This document shows positions 54,546-64,000 of a stretch of DNA of 64,000 bases, piece after piece. Position 1 is the first letter of the stretch; each line of letters opens with the position of its first letter. Below the pieces are notes generated by a model. It was given only the letters and a program-made list of their open reading frames with translations. It was not told the origin of the DNA and did not search any database. The stretch is from Panicum virgatum (lineage: Eukaryota > Streptophyta > Magnoliopsida > Poales > Poaceae): NCBI RefSeq assembly GCF_016808335.1, contig NC_053139.1, forward strand, positions 16,944,782-17,008,781, in the 5' to 3' direction. The position numbers were made by a program, and so were the translations under genes.

Positions 54546-56030
54546 ATGATCCCAAGCGACGATCTGGGGCAGGCATTCCACAATGTGCAGGCAGACTGTG
54601 AGAGTGAAACGGAGAGGTTGAAGTTCCAGAAGTTGTTAGAGGACCACCATAAGTTGTTGTACCCAGATTGTCAAAATGGATTTAAGAAACTTGGCACCAC
54701 CTTAGAGTTGCTGCAATGGAAGGCGACAAATGGTGTATCCGACAAGGGATTTGGTGAATTACTCAAACTTGTTAAAAAATGCTTCCTAAGGACAATGAAT
54801 TGCCTGCCACAACGTATGAAGCTAAACAACTTGTTTGCCCTTTGGGACTAGAAGTGCAAAAGATACATGCATGCCCCAACGACTGCATCCTCTACCGAGG
54901 CGAGTACGAGAATTTGGATGCATGTCCCGTATGCAGTGCATTGCATTACAAGATTAGGAAAGATGATCCTGGAGATGTCGAGGGGGAGCCTCCCCGGAAG
55001 AGAGTTCCTGCGAAGGTCATGTGGTATTCTCCTATAATACCACGTTTGAAGCGTCTGTTTAGAAATAAAGATAATGCTAAGTTGATGCGATGGCACAAAG
55101 AGGAACGCAAGAAAGACTTGATGTTGAGACACCCCGCTGATGGGTCGCAGTGGAGAAAAATAGATAGAACGTACCCTGAATTTGATTTGGATGCGAGAAA
55201 CATAAGGTTCGGTTTGAGTACGGATGGCATGAATCCTTTAGGTGAGATGAGCAGTGGTTATAGCACTTGTCCTGTGACTCTTTGTCTGTACAATCTTCCA
55301 CCATGGCTCTACATGAAACGAAAGTTCATCATGATGCCAGTGCTTATCCCGGGTCCAAAGCAGCCCGGAAATAACATTGATGTGTACCTAAGACCATTGG
55401 TCGAAGAACTCTTATTGCTCTGGGGCGATGAAGGTGTACGGATGTGGGATGAATACAAACAGGAAAACTTCAACCTACGAGCATTGCTGTTCATAACGAT
55501 CAATGACTGGCCTGCTCTTAATAACTTGTCAGGACATTCGAACAAGAGATACAAAGCATGCACACATTGTTTAGATGATACCGATAATATATGGTTGACT
55601 CACTGTAAGAAGTTTGTATACATGGGTCATCGTTGGTTTCTTCCCATCAGGCATGCGGTACGAAAGAAGGGCAAGCATTTCAAAGGCCAAGCGGACCACC
55701 GAACAAAACCGATGCACCGTAGTGGTAAAGACAGTCTTCAACATGGTAAAAGATCTAGAAGTTATTTTTGGAAAGGGATCTGGTAGCCAACCTGTTCCGA
55801 ACAAAAACGGAATGGCGCCCATGTGGAAGAAGAAATCTGTATTTTGGGAGTTACCATATTGGGAAGTCTTAGATGTTCGTCATGCAATTGATGTGATGCA
55901 CCTCACGAAGAATTTTTGCGTCAACCTGATAGCATTCTTGGGAGTGTACGAAAAGACAAAAGATACAGTAGAAGCACGTCAAGAATTGCAACGTATGGAA
56001 GAACGAGATGCCTTACATCCCCCGAAGTAG
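54546..56030 (+). pseudogene. CACTA TNP2-like transposase, middle part, frameshifted
   Basis: 54546-54851 reads 'LLEDHHKLLYPDCQNGF' and passes a frameshift in an A-run near 54774. The frame 54779-55786 carries the transposase_21 domain ('KIHACPNDCILYRGEY', 'CPVCSALHYKI', 'DARNIRFGLSTDGMNP', 'VYLRPLVEELLLLW'). A second shift near 55720 moves to the frame ending at 56028, with 'IDVMHLTKNFCVNLIAFLG'. The DUF4218 region expected next is absent, so a deletion is likely. Confidence 0.88.
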
Positions 56031-56312
56031 TGTCTGTGCTTCCAACGCAAATGTATAAGCTGCACCAGCACTACATGCGTGCGATGGCCGATTGCATCTT
56101 CATGCAGGGCGCAAAGATTAAAGATGACGATTTCTTACTGGGGGGAGGCCATTATATGGATAAACTGGGAAGGAATTTACCAACTATTCCATCAGGAGGC
56201 CCTCGACATCTCTATGGTCGGCTTGTGGGTTCTGTAAGTATTTTAGTCTCCTTACGTATTGTTTTGCATGATCTCAACATACTGATCTCTTGATTTATTC
56301 GGTATCATGTAG

Positions 56313-57126
56313 AATGGAGATACATACTTGCAGAAGAAAGGGATACTCTCACCTCGGCTTCATCGACCCAATTACTTGTAATTGGAGGCTTCTACGCGAC
56401 AATACCGATGAGATATTCCAAAACTTGTTCAAGTACATAAGCGTTCATCACAACAAGCAAATGATATTGTTTCCTTACAACTTTGCGTGAATGATTCCTT
56501 CCGTCTAACTCTTTCTATTCTATAATCGAATTGTTTAAACGTTAACTACCAAGAACTGCCTCCGTATAATCTTGCAGTGAACACTGGGTCCTAATTGTCA
56601 TAATTCCCGAGAAGAGCCTACTCGTGGTTATGGACTCATTGAGGAGACCTCCAGAACAATACGAAAATCTTCTTAGCATGATGAAAAAGTAATTCTACCA
56701 CTACTCCGTCGGTGATCGATAATTTGAATCACTTTGTTACTTGACTATAATTGTTCTAATCATGCACAGGGTTTGGAAAGATTTCGCTAAAAATCATCCA
56801 GGCAAATTTGACAAGGAATTGAAGATCAAGACAGATTTTCCGGTACGCACTTGGATGATTCGTTGCATGATTCATTAGTTTTATTATATATTCATGTAAA
56901 TACCTGATAATTTCTTCTCTCTTAAAGTGTATGAGGCAGAAACCAGGCACTGTATTGTGCGCATATTATGTATGCGAGAACATCCATGGTCTGGTTGGTC
57001 CTCCAAAGGGCTGGACAGATTGGGAGGAGGAAGTAAGTAAAAAACTTGTTAATATTTGAACTCGTATTTTAATTAGTCAAAATTAATTATCCCCTTTTTC
57101 CATAGGTCGGGGAAGATGTGCGATAA
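56313..57126 (+). CDS. Spliced Ulp1-like (C48 family) protease tail of the CACTA ORF
   Basis: Exons at about 56313-56486, 56578-56688, 56770-56842, 56928-57032 and 57106-57126 join in one frame at GT-AG introns and end in TAA. The join reads 'PYNFA' then 'EHWVLIVIIPEK', 'VMDSLRRPPEQYENLL', 'CMRQKPGTVLCAYYV' and 'GWTDWEEE'. The His (EHW), Asp (VMDS), Gln (RQK) and Cys (LCAYY) of the Ulp1/C48 catalytic set are all in place. Such domains are known at the C-terminus of some plant transposon ORFs; their target is not established. Frame before 56486 may hold a shift. The transposase part upstream is broken. Confidence 0.75.
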
Positions 57127-57736
57127 ACTCATACCGGAGGAAAAGATTATGGCGATTCAAGAACAATTCTCCGGATTTATTGTTGAGCAAGTTCTCGATC
57201 CAAAAGGCGAATTCTATTATGATGGAATATCTAATATTGACAATCAAAGCAAATATGACAATATACGCGTATATATGTAATTAAGAACGAATATAACTAT
57301 GTAAATATATATGTGTGTCTATGTATTAAATTTCTATTTATGAGTATTTATGTATGTATTAAATTTCCAAAAGGAGAATTCTACTATGTAATTAAGAACG
57401 AATATACCTATGCAAATATGATGGAGTATGTATGTATTATACATATAAGCACTCCAATAATATATATGTGTATATATATATATTTATATAATATTGGTCC
57501 TAGACATTTTCATATGTAAAGGAATTCACATGTATAGATATGTGTATACATATATATATAAGTGAATTAATTTATATATGAAAACTATCTAGGACAAATA
57601 TTATATAAGTAACTATATATATATATGTATATATTAGTGGAGATCATACACACTGAATTCCAATACATAAGTTTAATTGAAATGCAAAAGTATAATTGAA
57701 CTAGAAAAAGAATTGAGAAAAGAAAAACATGAAAAA
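57127..57736. other. AT-rich stretch with TA microsatellites
   Basis: Contains (TA)n runs at about 57470-57490, 57550-57562 and 57617-57626, and duplicated text around 57335-57400 ('TATGTATTAAATTTC' and 'AAAAGG(A/C)GAATTCTA'). No gene seen. Confidence 0.6.
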
Positions 57737-57937
57737 AAAGACCTTTTGTCCCGGTTGGTAACACCAACCGGGACAAAAGGGTGCGCCAGCCACGTGGGCG
57801 CTGGCTGCATCTTTTGTCCCGGTTGGTGTTACCAACCGGCCCTTTTGTCCCGGACTGGCGTTCCCGGTTGGGAAACCGGGACAACAACGGTTTCCCAACC
57901 GAGACAAATCAACGTTTTTGTAGTAGTGCCATAGTAA
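57737..57937. repeat. CACTA end with TTTTGTCCCGGTTGG repeats
   Basis: Four inverted or direct copies of TTTTGTCCCGGTTGG/CCAACCGGGACAAAAGG and the terminal TTTTTGTAGTAGTG (about 57917-57930), the right end of a CACTA type common in grasses. The matching left end is not found in the window. Confidence 0.8.
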
Positions 57938-60900
57938 AGGTACTAAATTTCCAACACCTCTACCTCCTCTGGTGCAATACAAAATAGAACTAGCAAAAAT
58001 TGAGCAGCTCAATAAAAATAAGACAGCTGCACAAGTTACATTGCTAAATAGAGATGATGAGACCTTGCCTATTTCCTTATATGATTACAAAGTTCTTTAT
58101 ATGATGCAACACATGGGCTATGATACTTCTACTTACCCTTCTTTATGCGGGGGCCGGGGGCAGCTTGCACCATTTGAAAAGGTGATGTCCCAAGCTCAAC
58201 TCGATGCCCTACATGAAGACCAAACATTAAAAGAAGAAAAATATGGGCTAGGGAATGAAGTTCATATGACTTCTGCTGAGCCTATCAATGTTGTAGCAGC
58301 GTCTCCCCAAATGGAAGACGAAAATCAACCAACTACTGATGAATTGGAGGAAATCAATATCGGGACATCCGATGACCCTCGTCCGATCTTCATCAGCAAA
58401 AATTTATATAAGGAAAGTAAGAATATCATAAGTTTCTTTCTGAAAACAAAGATGTATTTGCTTGGTTTTATGAGGAAATGCCAGGTTTAGATCCGATGGT
58501 CGTAGTGCATAAGCTGGCCGTGCAAAAGGAGGTGCGCCCAGTAAAGCAGGGACAAAGAAGGTATCGACCAGAAGTCCTTCCACAAATTGAAGCTGAGGTT
58601 GATAATTAAGCTCATAGCTGCAGGGTTTATTAGGGAAGTGGAAATACCCCAAATGGGTGTCTAGCATTGTACCTGTTGAGAAGAAAAATGGGCAAATTCG
58701 TATATGTGTAGATTTCAGAGACTTGAATAAAGCAGGTCCAAAAGATGATTTTCCCATTCCAATCTTTGAGATTCTTATAGATGCTACTATGGGATATGAA
58801 ATATTTTCTTTCATGGATGGTTTTTCCGGTTACAATCAAATAAAGATGGCTCCAGAAGATCAAGAACTAACCGCTTTCCGAACACCTAAAGGCATATACT
58901 GCTATAAGGTAATGCCTTTTGGATTAAAAAATGCAGGTGCTACGTACCAACAGTGCAATAACCGTTGTCCTCGACAGATTATTATATGAAATCGTTGAGT
59001 GCTATATAGACGATATTGTCGTTAAATCCAAGCGTGAAAAGGATCATCTAAAACACTTGGCTATGGTGTTCGAACGCCTTAGAAAACATAAATTGAAAAC
59101 ATAAATGAAGTGCGCTTTTGGAGTTTCCTCAGGAAAATTTCTTGGTTTCATAGTTACAAAAAAGGGCATTGAAATTGACCCAACCAAAATAAAGGCCATT
59201 ACCAAAATGGAACAACCGATGAACCTTCATGAGCTAAAGAGCCTCCAAGGCCACTTAGCATATATTAGAAGGTTTATTTCGAACCTGTCCGGGAGATGTA
59301 AACCTTTTTCCCGGCTAATGAAGAAAGGAGTCCCATTTCAGTGGGACCAAGCATGCTAAAACGCGTTTGAAGATATTAAAAAGTGTCTTACAAATCCCCC
59401 CATCTTGTGTGCGCCGGTTAAAGGGCGACCACTGATCCTTTATACGGCCGCTATGCCTACCTCTCTAGGTGCACTCTTGGCACAAAATAATGATGCTAGA
59501 CAAGAGGCGTCTTTATATTACCTAAGTCGTACCCTGCTGGGGCCGGAGTGCAATTATTTAAAATAGAAAAAATATGCCTGGCGCTTGTATTTGCAGCTCA
59601 AAAGCTCCGCCATTATATGTTAGAACACACAGTACATCTCATATCAAGGGTTGATCCGCTCCGATATATTCTAGGTAAAATGACGCTGTCAGCAGGTTAG
59701 CAAAATGGGCAATGTTCCTCTCACAATTTGATATTGTGTTTGTACCCCAAAAGGCAGTAAAGGGTCAAGCGCTAGCTAATTTTTTAGCAGCACATCCATT
59801 CCTGATGACTTTCCCATTGACGATCACCGCTACAGTGGTCCAATCTAAATGGCAAATGTATTTTGACGGTGCTCACCGAAAATCAGGAGCTGGAGCTGGA
59901 GTCATCTTTGTCACACTTGATGAAGCAATCATCCCATATTCTTTCACACTTACGTCGGCAATTTCAAATAATGCCGCCGAATATGAGGCACTAATCATCG
60001 GGCTTGAAATAGCCCACAATATGGAGTTAAATACGCTCACCATATATGGAGATTCCCAGTTAATAATTAACCAATTATTGGGAATATATGCAGTAAAGAA
60101 AGAAGGACTCGTGCCGTATTTTCAAAGAGAAAAAGAACTTATGGCTATGTTTGATGATCTAAAAGTTCAGCATGTTGTACGAAATCAAAATGAAAAGGCA
60201 GATGCATTGGCGAGTTTAGCTGCCAGCATGGCATTGGATCCATGCCAAACAATGGATGTTCACATAGAGGAAAGGAGGGTTCTCCCAATACTCGCTGAAG
60301 AAGAAGATACCTTGGTCGCCTCATCAATGACCATAGATACGTGTGAAATTGAAGATACCTTGGTCGCCTCATCAATGTTCCCATGGAGAACATCTTTCCT
60401 TGATTATCTACTCCATGGATACTTGCACTTGGATTCCGCAGAAAGGTCAAGAATCCGAAAAAGGTCAATTAACTATACATGCATAAACGACCTGCTTTAC
60501 AGGCGCTCATGCGATGGTATTCTGCTCCGTTGCCTTGCAGGGAGCGAAACTATAGAAGCTTTAAATGAAGTCCATGCTGGAGTATGTGGGGCCCACCAGT
60601 CTGGGCCTAAATTATATTACCAGCTAAAACATTTAGGCTATTACTGGCCTACAATGTTTGATGATTCTATGAAATTCGCAAAAAGATGCCATCAGTGTCA
60701 AATAAACGGCAACTTCATACATCAGCCGCATAAGCCATTACACCCAACAAGTATGTCTTGGCCTTTTGAAATGTGGGGTATGGATGTAGTAGGGCCAATT
60801 AACCCCCGTCATTTATTCTTGCCGCGACTGACTACTTTTCTAAGTGGGCAGAAGCCATACCACTAAAAGAAGTTAAGGTGGAAAATGTAGAGAATTTTAT

Positions 60901-61620
60901 AAGGACTAACCTCATATACCGCTTTGGTGTCCCGGCTCGGATGATATCTGATAACGGACCCTCTTTCAGAAACAAACAAATAGAAAAGATGTGTGCCAAA
61001 TTCAAGGTTAGACGCCACTTCTCAACGGGCTACAACCCAGCGGCCAACGGTCAAGCAGAGGCATTTAATAAAGTGCTCTGTAAATTGCTTAAAAAGGTGG
61101 TCTCACAAAACAAACGACATTGGCATGAAAAACTACTTGAGTCACTGTGGGCATACAGGACCACGACTCGTACACCAACTGGAATGACTCCTTATTCTCT
61201 GGTATATGGAGGTGAGGCGGTTCTGCCATTAGAGGTGCAAATTGCCTCATTAAGAGTCGCTATTCAAGAAAAACTTACTGAAGATGAAGCGGCAAAACTG
61301 CATTTAAGGGAACTAGATAATCTCGAAGAGAAGCGGCTTCACGCGCTGCAAAACTTAGAGGCATATCAAACCAGAATGTCTCGGGCTTTTGACAAGCGCT
61401 TGAAAAGAAGATCGTTCAAACAGGGGGGATTTAGTTCTTGCAGTCATTCGTCCTATGAATATTGCACATCGTATGCAAAGAAAATTTGAGCCTAAATGGG
61501 AAGGCCCATACGTTGTAAAAGATGTTTATCCTAGTGGTGCATATAGGATTATCTCCCCTGACAGTGAATATTGTCCGCCGCCAGTAAATGGAAAGTTTCT
61601 GAAACGCTACTATGCCTAAG
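57938..61620 (+). pseudogene. Tat-lineage Gypsy pol: RT, RNase H, second RNase H, integrase
   Basis: Broken polyprotein in at least six pieces. 57972-58490 is the linker region; 58657-58989 holds reverse transcriptase ('VCVDFRDLNKA'-like, 'FMDGFSGYNQI', 'MPFGLKNAGATYQ'); YIDD follows near 59003. A first RNase H reads near 59440-59560. A second, archaeal-type RNase H starts 'MYFDGAHRKSGAGAGV' near 59850. Integrase spans 60480-61490 with 'CHQCQ', 'DVVGP' and 'ISDNGPSF'. The double RNase H marks the Tat lineage. Stops and frameshifts interrupt it near 58610, 58990, 59358, 59560, 60866 and 61420. Confidence 0.88.
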
Positions 61621-61632
61621 TAAAAAAAAAAA

Positions 61633-62172
61633 CCCCAAGCTCCATCGCTTCATGAGTTTAAACTGCAAGCGAAATATTAAATAAAGAAAATAAATATGCT
61701 CCATCGCTTCATGAGCCTAAACTGTAAGCACTATAAAAAAAATGAGCTCCACTGCTACATGAGCATAAACTGCAAGAGAAATATTAAATGAACAAATAGA
61801 AAGGAAATTAAATATGCTCTATCGCTTCACCAGCCTAAACTATAGGCAATATAAAAGAAAAGACGTGCTCCATCGCTTCACGAGCCTAAACTGTAAGCAA
61901 TATAAAAAGAAAAGCTCCATCGCTTCACGAGCCTAAACTGTAAGCAATATAAAAGAAAAGACGTGCTCCATCATTTCACGAGCCTAAATTGTAAGCAATA
62001 TAAAAAGAAAAGCTCCATCGCTTCACGAGCTTAAACTGCAAGCGAAATATGAAATGAATAATCAATAAAAGAAATAAACATACTCCATCGCTTCACTGAG
62101 CTTAAACCGTAAATGAAATAATCAATAAATAAACAAACTCCATCGCATCATGGGTATAAAATGTAAGCAATG
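61633..62172. repeat. Tandem array 1 after integrase (CTCCATCGCTTCA units)
   Basis: About ten imperfect units of 45-65 bp containing GCTCCATCGCTTCA(C/T)GAGCCTAAACTG(T/C)AAGC. Arrays between integrase and the 3' LTR are usual in Tat elements. Confidence 0.9.
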
Positions 62173-62637
62173 AGAAAGAGATGATACAGTAAAAAAATTC
62201 ATGACTGTTCCATGGCTGCGTTAATCTAAATAATGGCCAAGGTAAAAAAAATCATGGTTTCACGCCTTAATAAATGGAGCGTACACGGTACAATTGTATG
62301 CCCATTATGCACACATAATTATATGCTCCAATAAACTTCCTTGGAATAATATATGGAAATAAACGAAATTAGCGTTTCAGCTAATGATAACCTATACGGA
62401 ATGCAACAGTGTCAAGACAAATCAAAATTACAAAGTATTGACTATCCTACATCATACTAAAAAAAAGAAAAAAATGTACGTTCCAAATCTTGGCACACAG
62501 AGTATAAGTTATGTTTTACCAAATGAAATCACTACCAGGCTATATGAGTATAGAGTACTAGCCTTACGTAAAAAAACAAAAAAAATATTCGGAATATGGA
62601 AGCGTAAACTGCCTCATGAAATAAATATGCCAATTGA

Positions 62638-62870
62638 AATACTCCAGGCTATAAGAGTATAAACTGACAGCACATCACAAAAGAAATAAACACAAAAAAT
62701 ACTCCGAGCTATAAGAGTATAAACTGATAGCGCATCACAAAAGAAATTATCACAAAAAATACTCCGAGCTATAAGAGTATAAACTGATAGCACATCTCAA
62801 AAGAAATTATCAAAATTAAATTACTCCAAGCTATAAGAGTCTAAACTAATAGCGCATCACAAATTAAGCT
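62638..62870. repeat. Tandem array 2, about 60-bp units
   Basis: Four copies with period 60-61 bp, starting ACTCC(A/G)(G/A)GCTATAAGAGTATAAACTG at about 62640, 62700, 62760 and 62822. The unit is unrelated in sequence to array 1 except for the 'TAAACTG' element. Confidence 0.9.
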
Positions 62871-63074
62871 TTAAGAATATAAACTAGTAACCTCCTACGA
62901 AAGATGTATTGAAATTAAATACGACGGTCGACAAGATCAAAGGAACTAAAATTTACCATGTTCATATAAAAAAATGATAATAATAAATCATGGTTACAAT
63001 GGTCAGTCCAAAATCAAAAGAAAAGACATATTTTCGAGATCCGGATCCGTTAACATGTAATTTCCGCATCCGGA
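62871..63074. other. Tat element 3' untranslated sequence
   Basis: AT-rich; no gene or repeat recognised apart from its position before the polypurine tract. Confidence 0.5.
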
Positions 63075-63089
63075 CCTCGAGGGGGAATC
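63075..63089 (+). other. Polypurine tract of the Tat element
   Basis: CCTCGAGGGGGAATC directly before TGTTGACACGG, the LTR start. Confidence 0.8.
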
Positions 63090-63938
63090 TGTTGACACGG
63101 ATTTTGACCTTCCTCTAAATACGTGAAATGGTATACAGGGAAGATGGCTAGCGGACAGCATACGGCCCATCGACAAACCATTTTATCCATGCCAATATAT
63201 GCATGTGGACCAAAGAATTCTATAGCTAGTTATCAAATTATTGGCTAATTAAGGAATTTAGCATATACACACTATGCTTGTTGATCAAGTGAGAATAAAA
63301 GTAAAAACATAAATATAAATATAAATAAATGAGAGAAAGTGACATAAACTCAGACCTGTGTACGCATGTGGTGACACGTCATTTAGATAATTAGATAAAT
63401 AAACATAAGAATTCCAAAGATGTGCGTGAGGTGTCCTTTGTTAAATTGAGGAATTCTTCCCGCCGTAGTAATGAATATGCACATAAATGATGCTTATTCA
63501 TTCTTCCCGCCGTAGTGATGAATGCTTGCCGGATGATGCCTTAATGACATGATGCCCATCCATACATGGAGCATGACCAGTGAATATATGTTTAGATGTA
63601 TTAGCGATGATAGTTTTATGCTAACACACCAGTGAATATTTATGTGCACGTAGTATATTTTGGGGAAAGACACTTCATTTACATATCCATATTTGTTTTT
63701 GATCATGGCATGCATAAATTTGCTAGCAGGATTATTACTCCAATCATGCATGGAGCCTATTGCATCCGATCCATAGCATTTCATATATTTATTGGTTTAT
63801 ACATGACCACAATTGAACATGTCTATTGAACGATAATATAGCATGCTCCCAGATAGTGCTCCTTCTCTAATATTTAATTTTAGAGCCAACACTAAGCAAC
63901 ATGTGTGCTCGGCGTGATTTTTATTTGAAATATATATC
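63090..63938 (+). repeat. 3' LTR of the Tat element (interrupted at its right)
   Basis: Starts TGTTGACACGGATTTTG after the polypurine tract. Contains a twice-repeated ATTCTTCCCGCCGTAGT motif (near 63455 and 63501). It is cut at 63938 by another LTR, so its end is not in view. No 5' LTR lies in the window. Confidence 0.75.
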
Positions 63939-64000
63939 TGTTGTGGTGCTGCAAACCACAGCCGGGTGGCGGAAGGCACCCGCCTAAGCCCAGAGGGTGT
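63939..64000 (-). mobile_element. Start of another LTR, same family as the solo LTR at 26.2 kb
   Basis: TGTTGTGGTGCTGCAAACC to the window end is the reverse complement, with a few mismatches, of the last ~60 bp of the solo LTR ending at 26200 (ACACCCTCTGGGC ... CACCACGACA). It is partial; its nature (solo LTR or complete element) is beyond the window. Confidence 0.75.

Larger units (their letters stand above)
54441..57937 (+). mobile_element. Second CACTA-type element, right part
   Basis: Continues the transposase gene after the LINE and includes a spliced protease-like tail, an AT-rich stretch and an end with the TTTTGTCCCGGTTGG subterminal repeats (57737-57920). The right end reads TTTTTGTAGTAGTG. 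This end belongs to a different subterminal type from the left end (GTCACAAA), so the two may not come from one element. Confidence 0.7.

Noticed and set aside
61633..62172. Tandem units considered as a possible CRISPR or satellite array
   Set aside because: The units are diverged, abut without spacers and lie between integrase and the 3' LTR of a Gypsy element.

Overview
The window is plant nuclear DNA, almost certainly from a grass and probably a panicoid. The evidence is a Stowaway MITE (TA target duplication), Tourist-type MITEs (TTA duplication), a CACTA transposon with dense TTTGCCGAGTG subterminal repeats, grass-type Gypsy and Copia LTR retrotransposons, and spliced host genes with GT-AG introns. 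No bacterial, organellar, rRNA, tRNA or CRISPR feature was recognised. Nearly all of the sequence is transposable element in nested layers. Only two host genes are supported: a BURP-domain gene (about 8.3-9.7 kb) and a short-chain dehydrogenase of the very-long-chain 3-oxoacyl-CoA reductase type (about 32.0-33.5 kb).

Layout: 1-1.7 kb, unassigned DNA with one Stowaway MITE. 1.67-7.1 kb, a hAT-like transposase relic split by a gag-only Copia element (1779-6727, perfect GTAGG target duplication) whose two LTRs are 1474 and 161 bp. 7.1-9.7 kb, a promoter block with paired G-boxes and the BURP gene. 10.06-28.38 kb, a four-layer stack: an old LTR relic, split by a Mutator-like element with a 9-bp target duplication, split by a solo LTR, split by a 15-kb chromodomain Gypsy element with 3.8-kb LTRs, an extra upstream ORF and gag-pol broken by two stop codons. 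28.38-29.47 kb, a second copy of the BURP promoter block without a BURP gene. 29.5-31.2 kb, a Copia 3' end, a 5'-truncated LINE with a 17-bp target duplication and a MITE inside a MITE. 31.98-33.53 kb, the reductase gene in four exons, interrupted at its 3' end by an 8.2-kb CACTA element (33530-41732, TAA duplication).

42.35-64 kb is a Tat-lineage Gypsy element on the + strand (two RNase H domains, integrase, 3' tandem arrays, start of its 3' LTR at 63090). It is split by a second CACTA-type element, which is itself split by a 7-kb LINE on the - strand. A 4.07-kb segment covering the junction of these three elements is then tandemly duplicated (42524-46596 and 46597-50673) with a 4-bp ACAG microhomology at the junction. 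The inferred order is Gypsy, CACTA, LINE, tandem duplication.

No wholly new system is demonstrated. The observations most worth following up are the microhomology duplication, the spliced Ulp1-like protease tail that stays open although its transposase is broken, the local inverted copy in the shrunken Copia LTR, the long foldback upstream of the first CACTA transposase, and the CACTA insertion at the end of the reductase gene.
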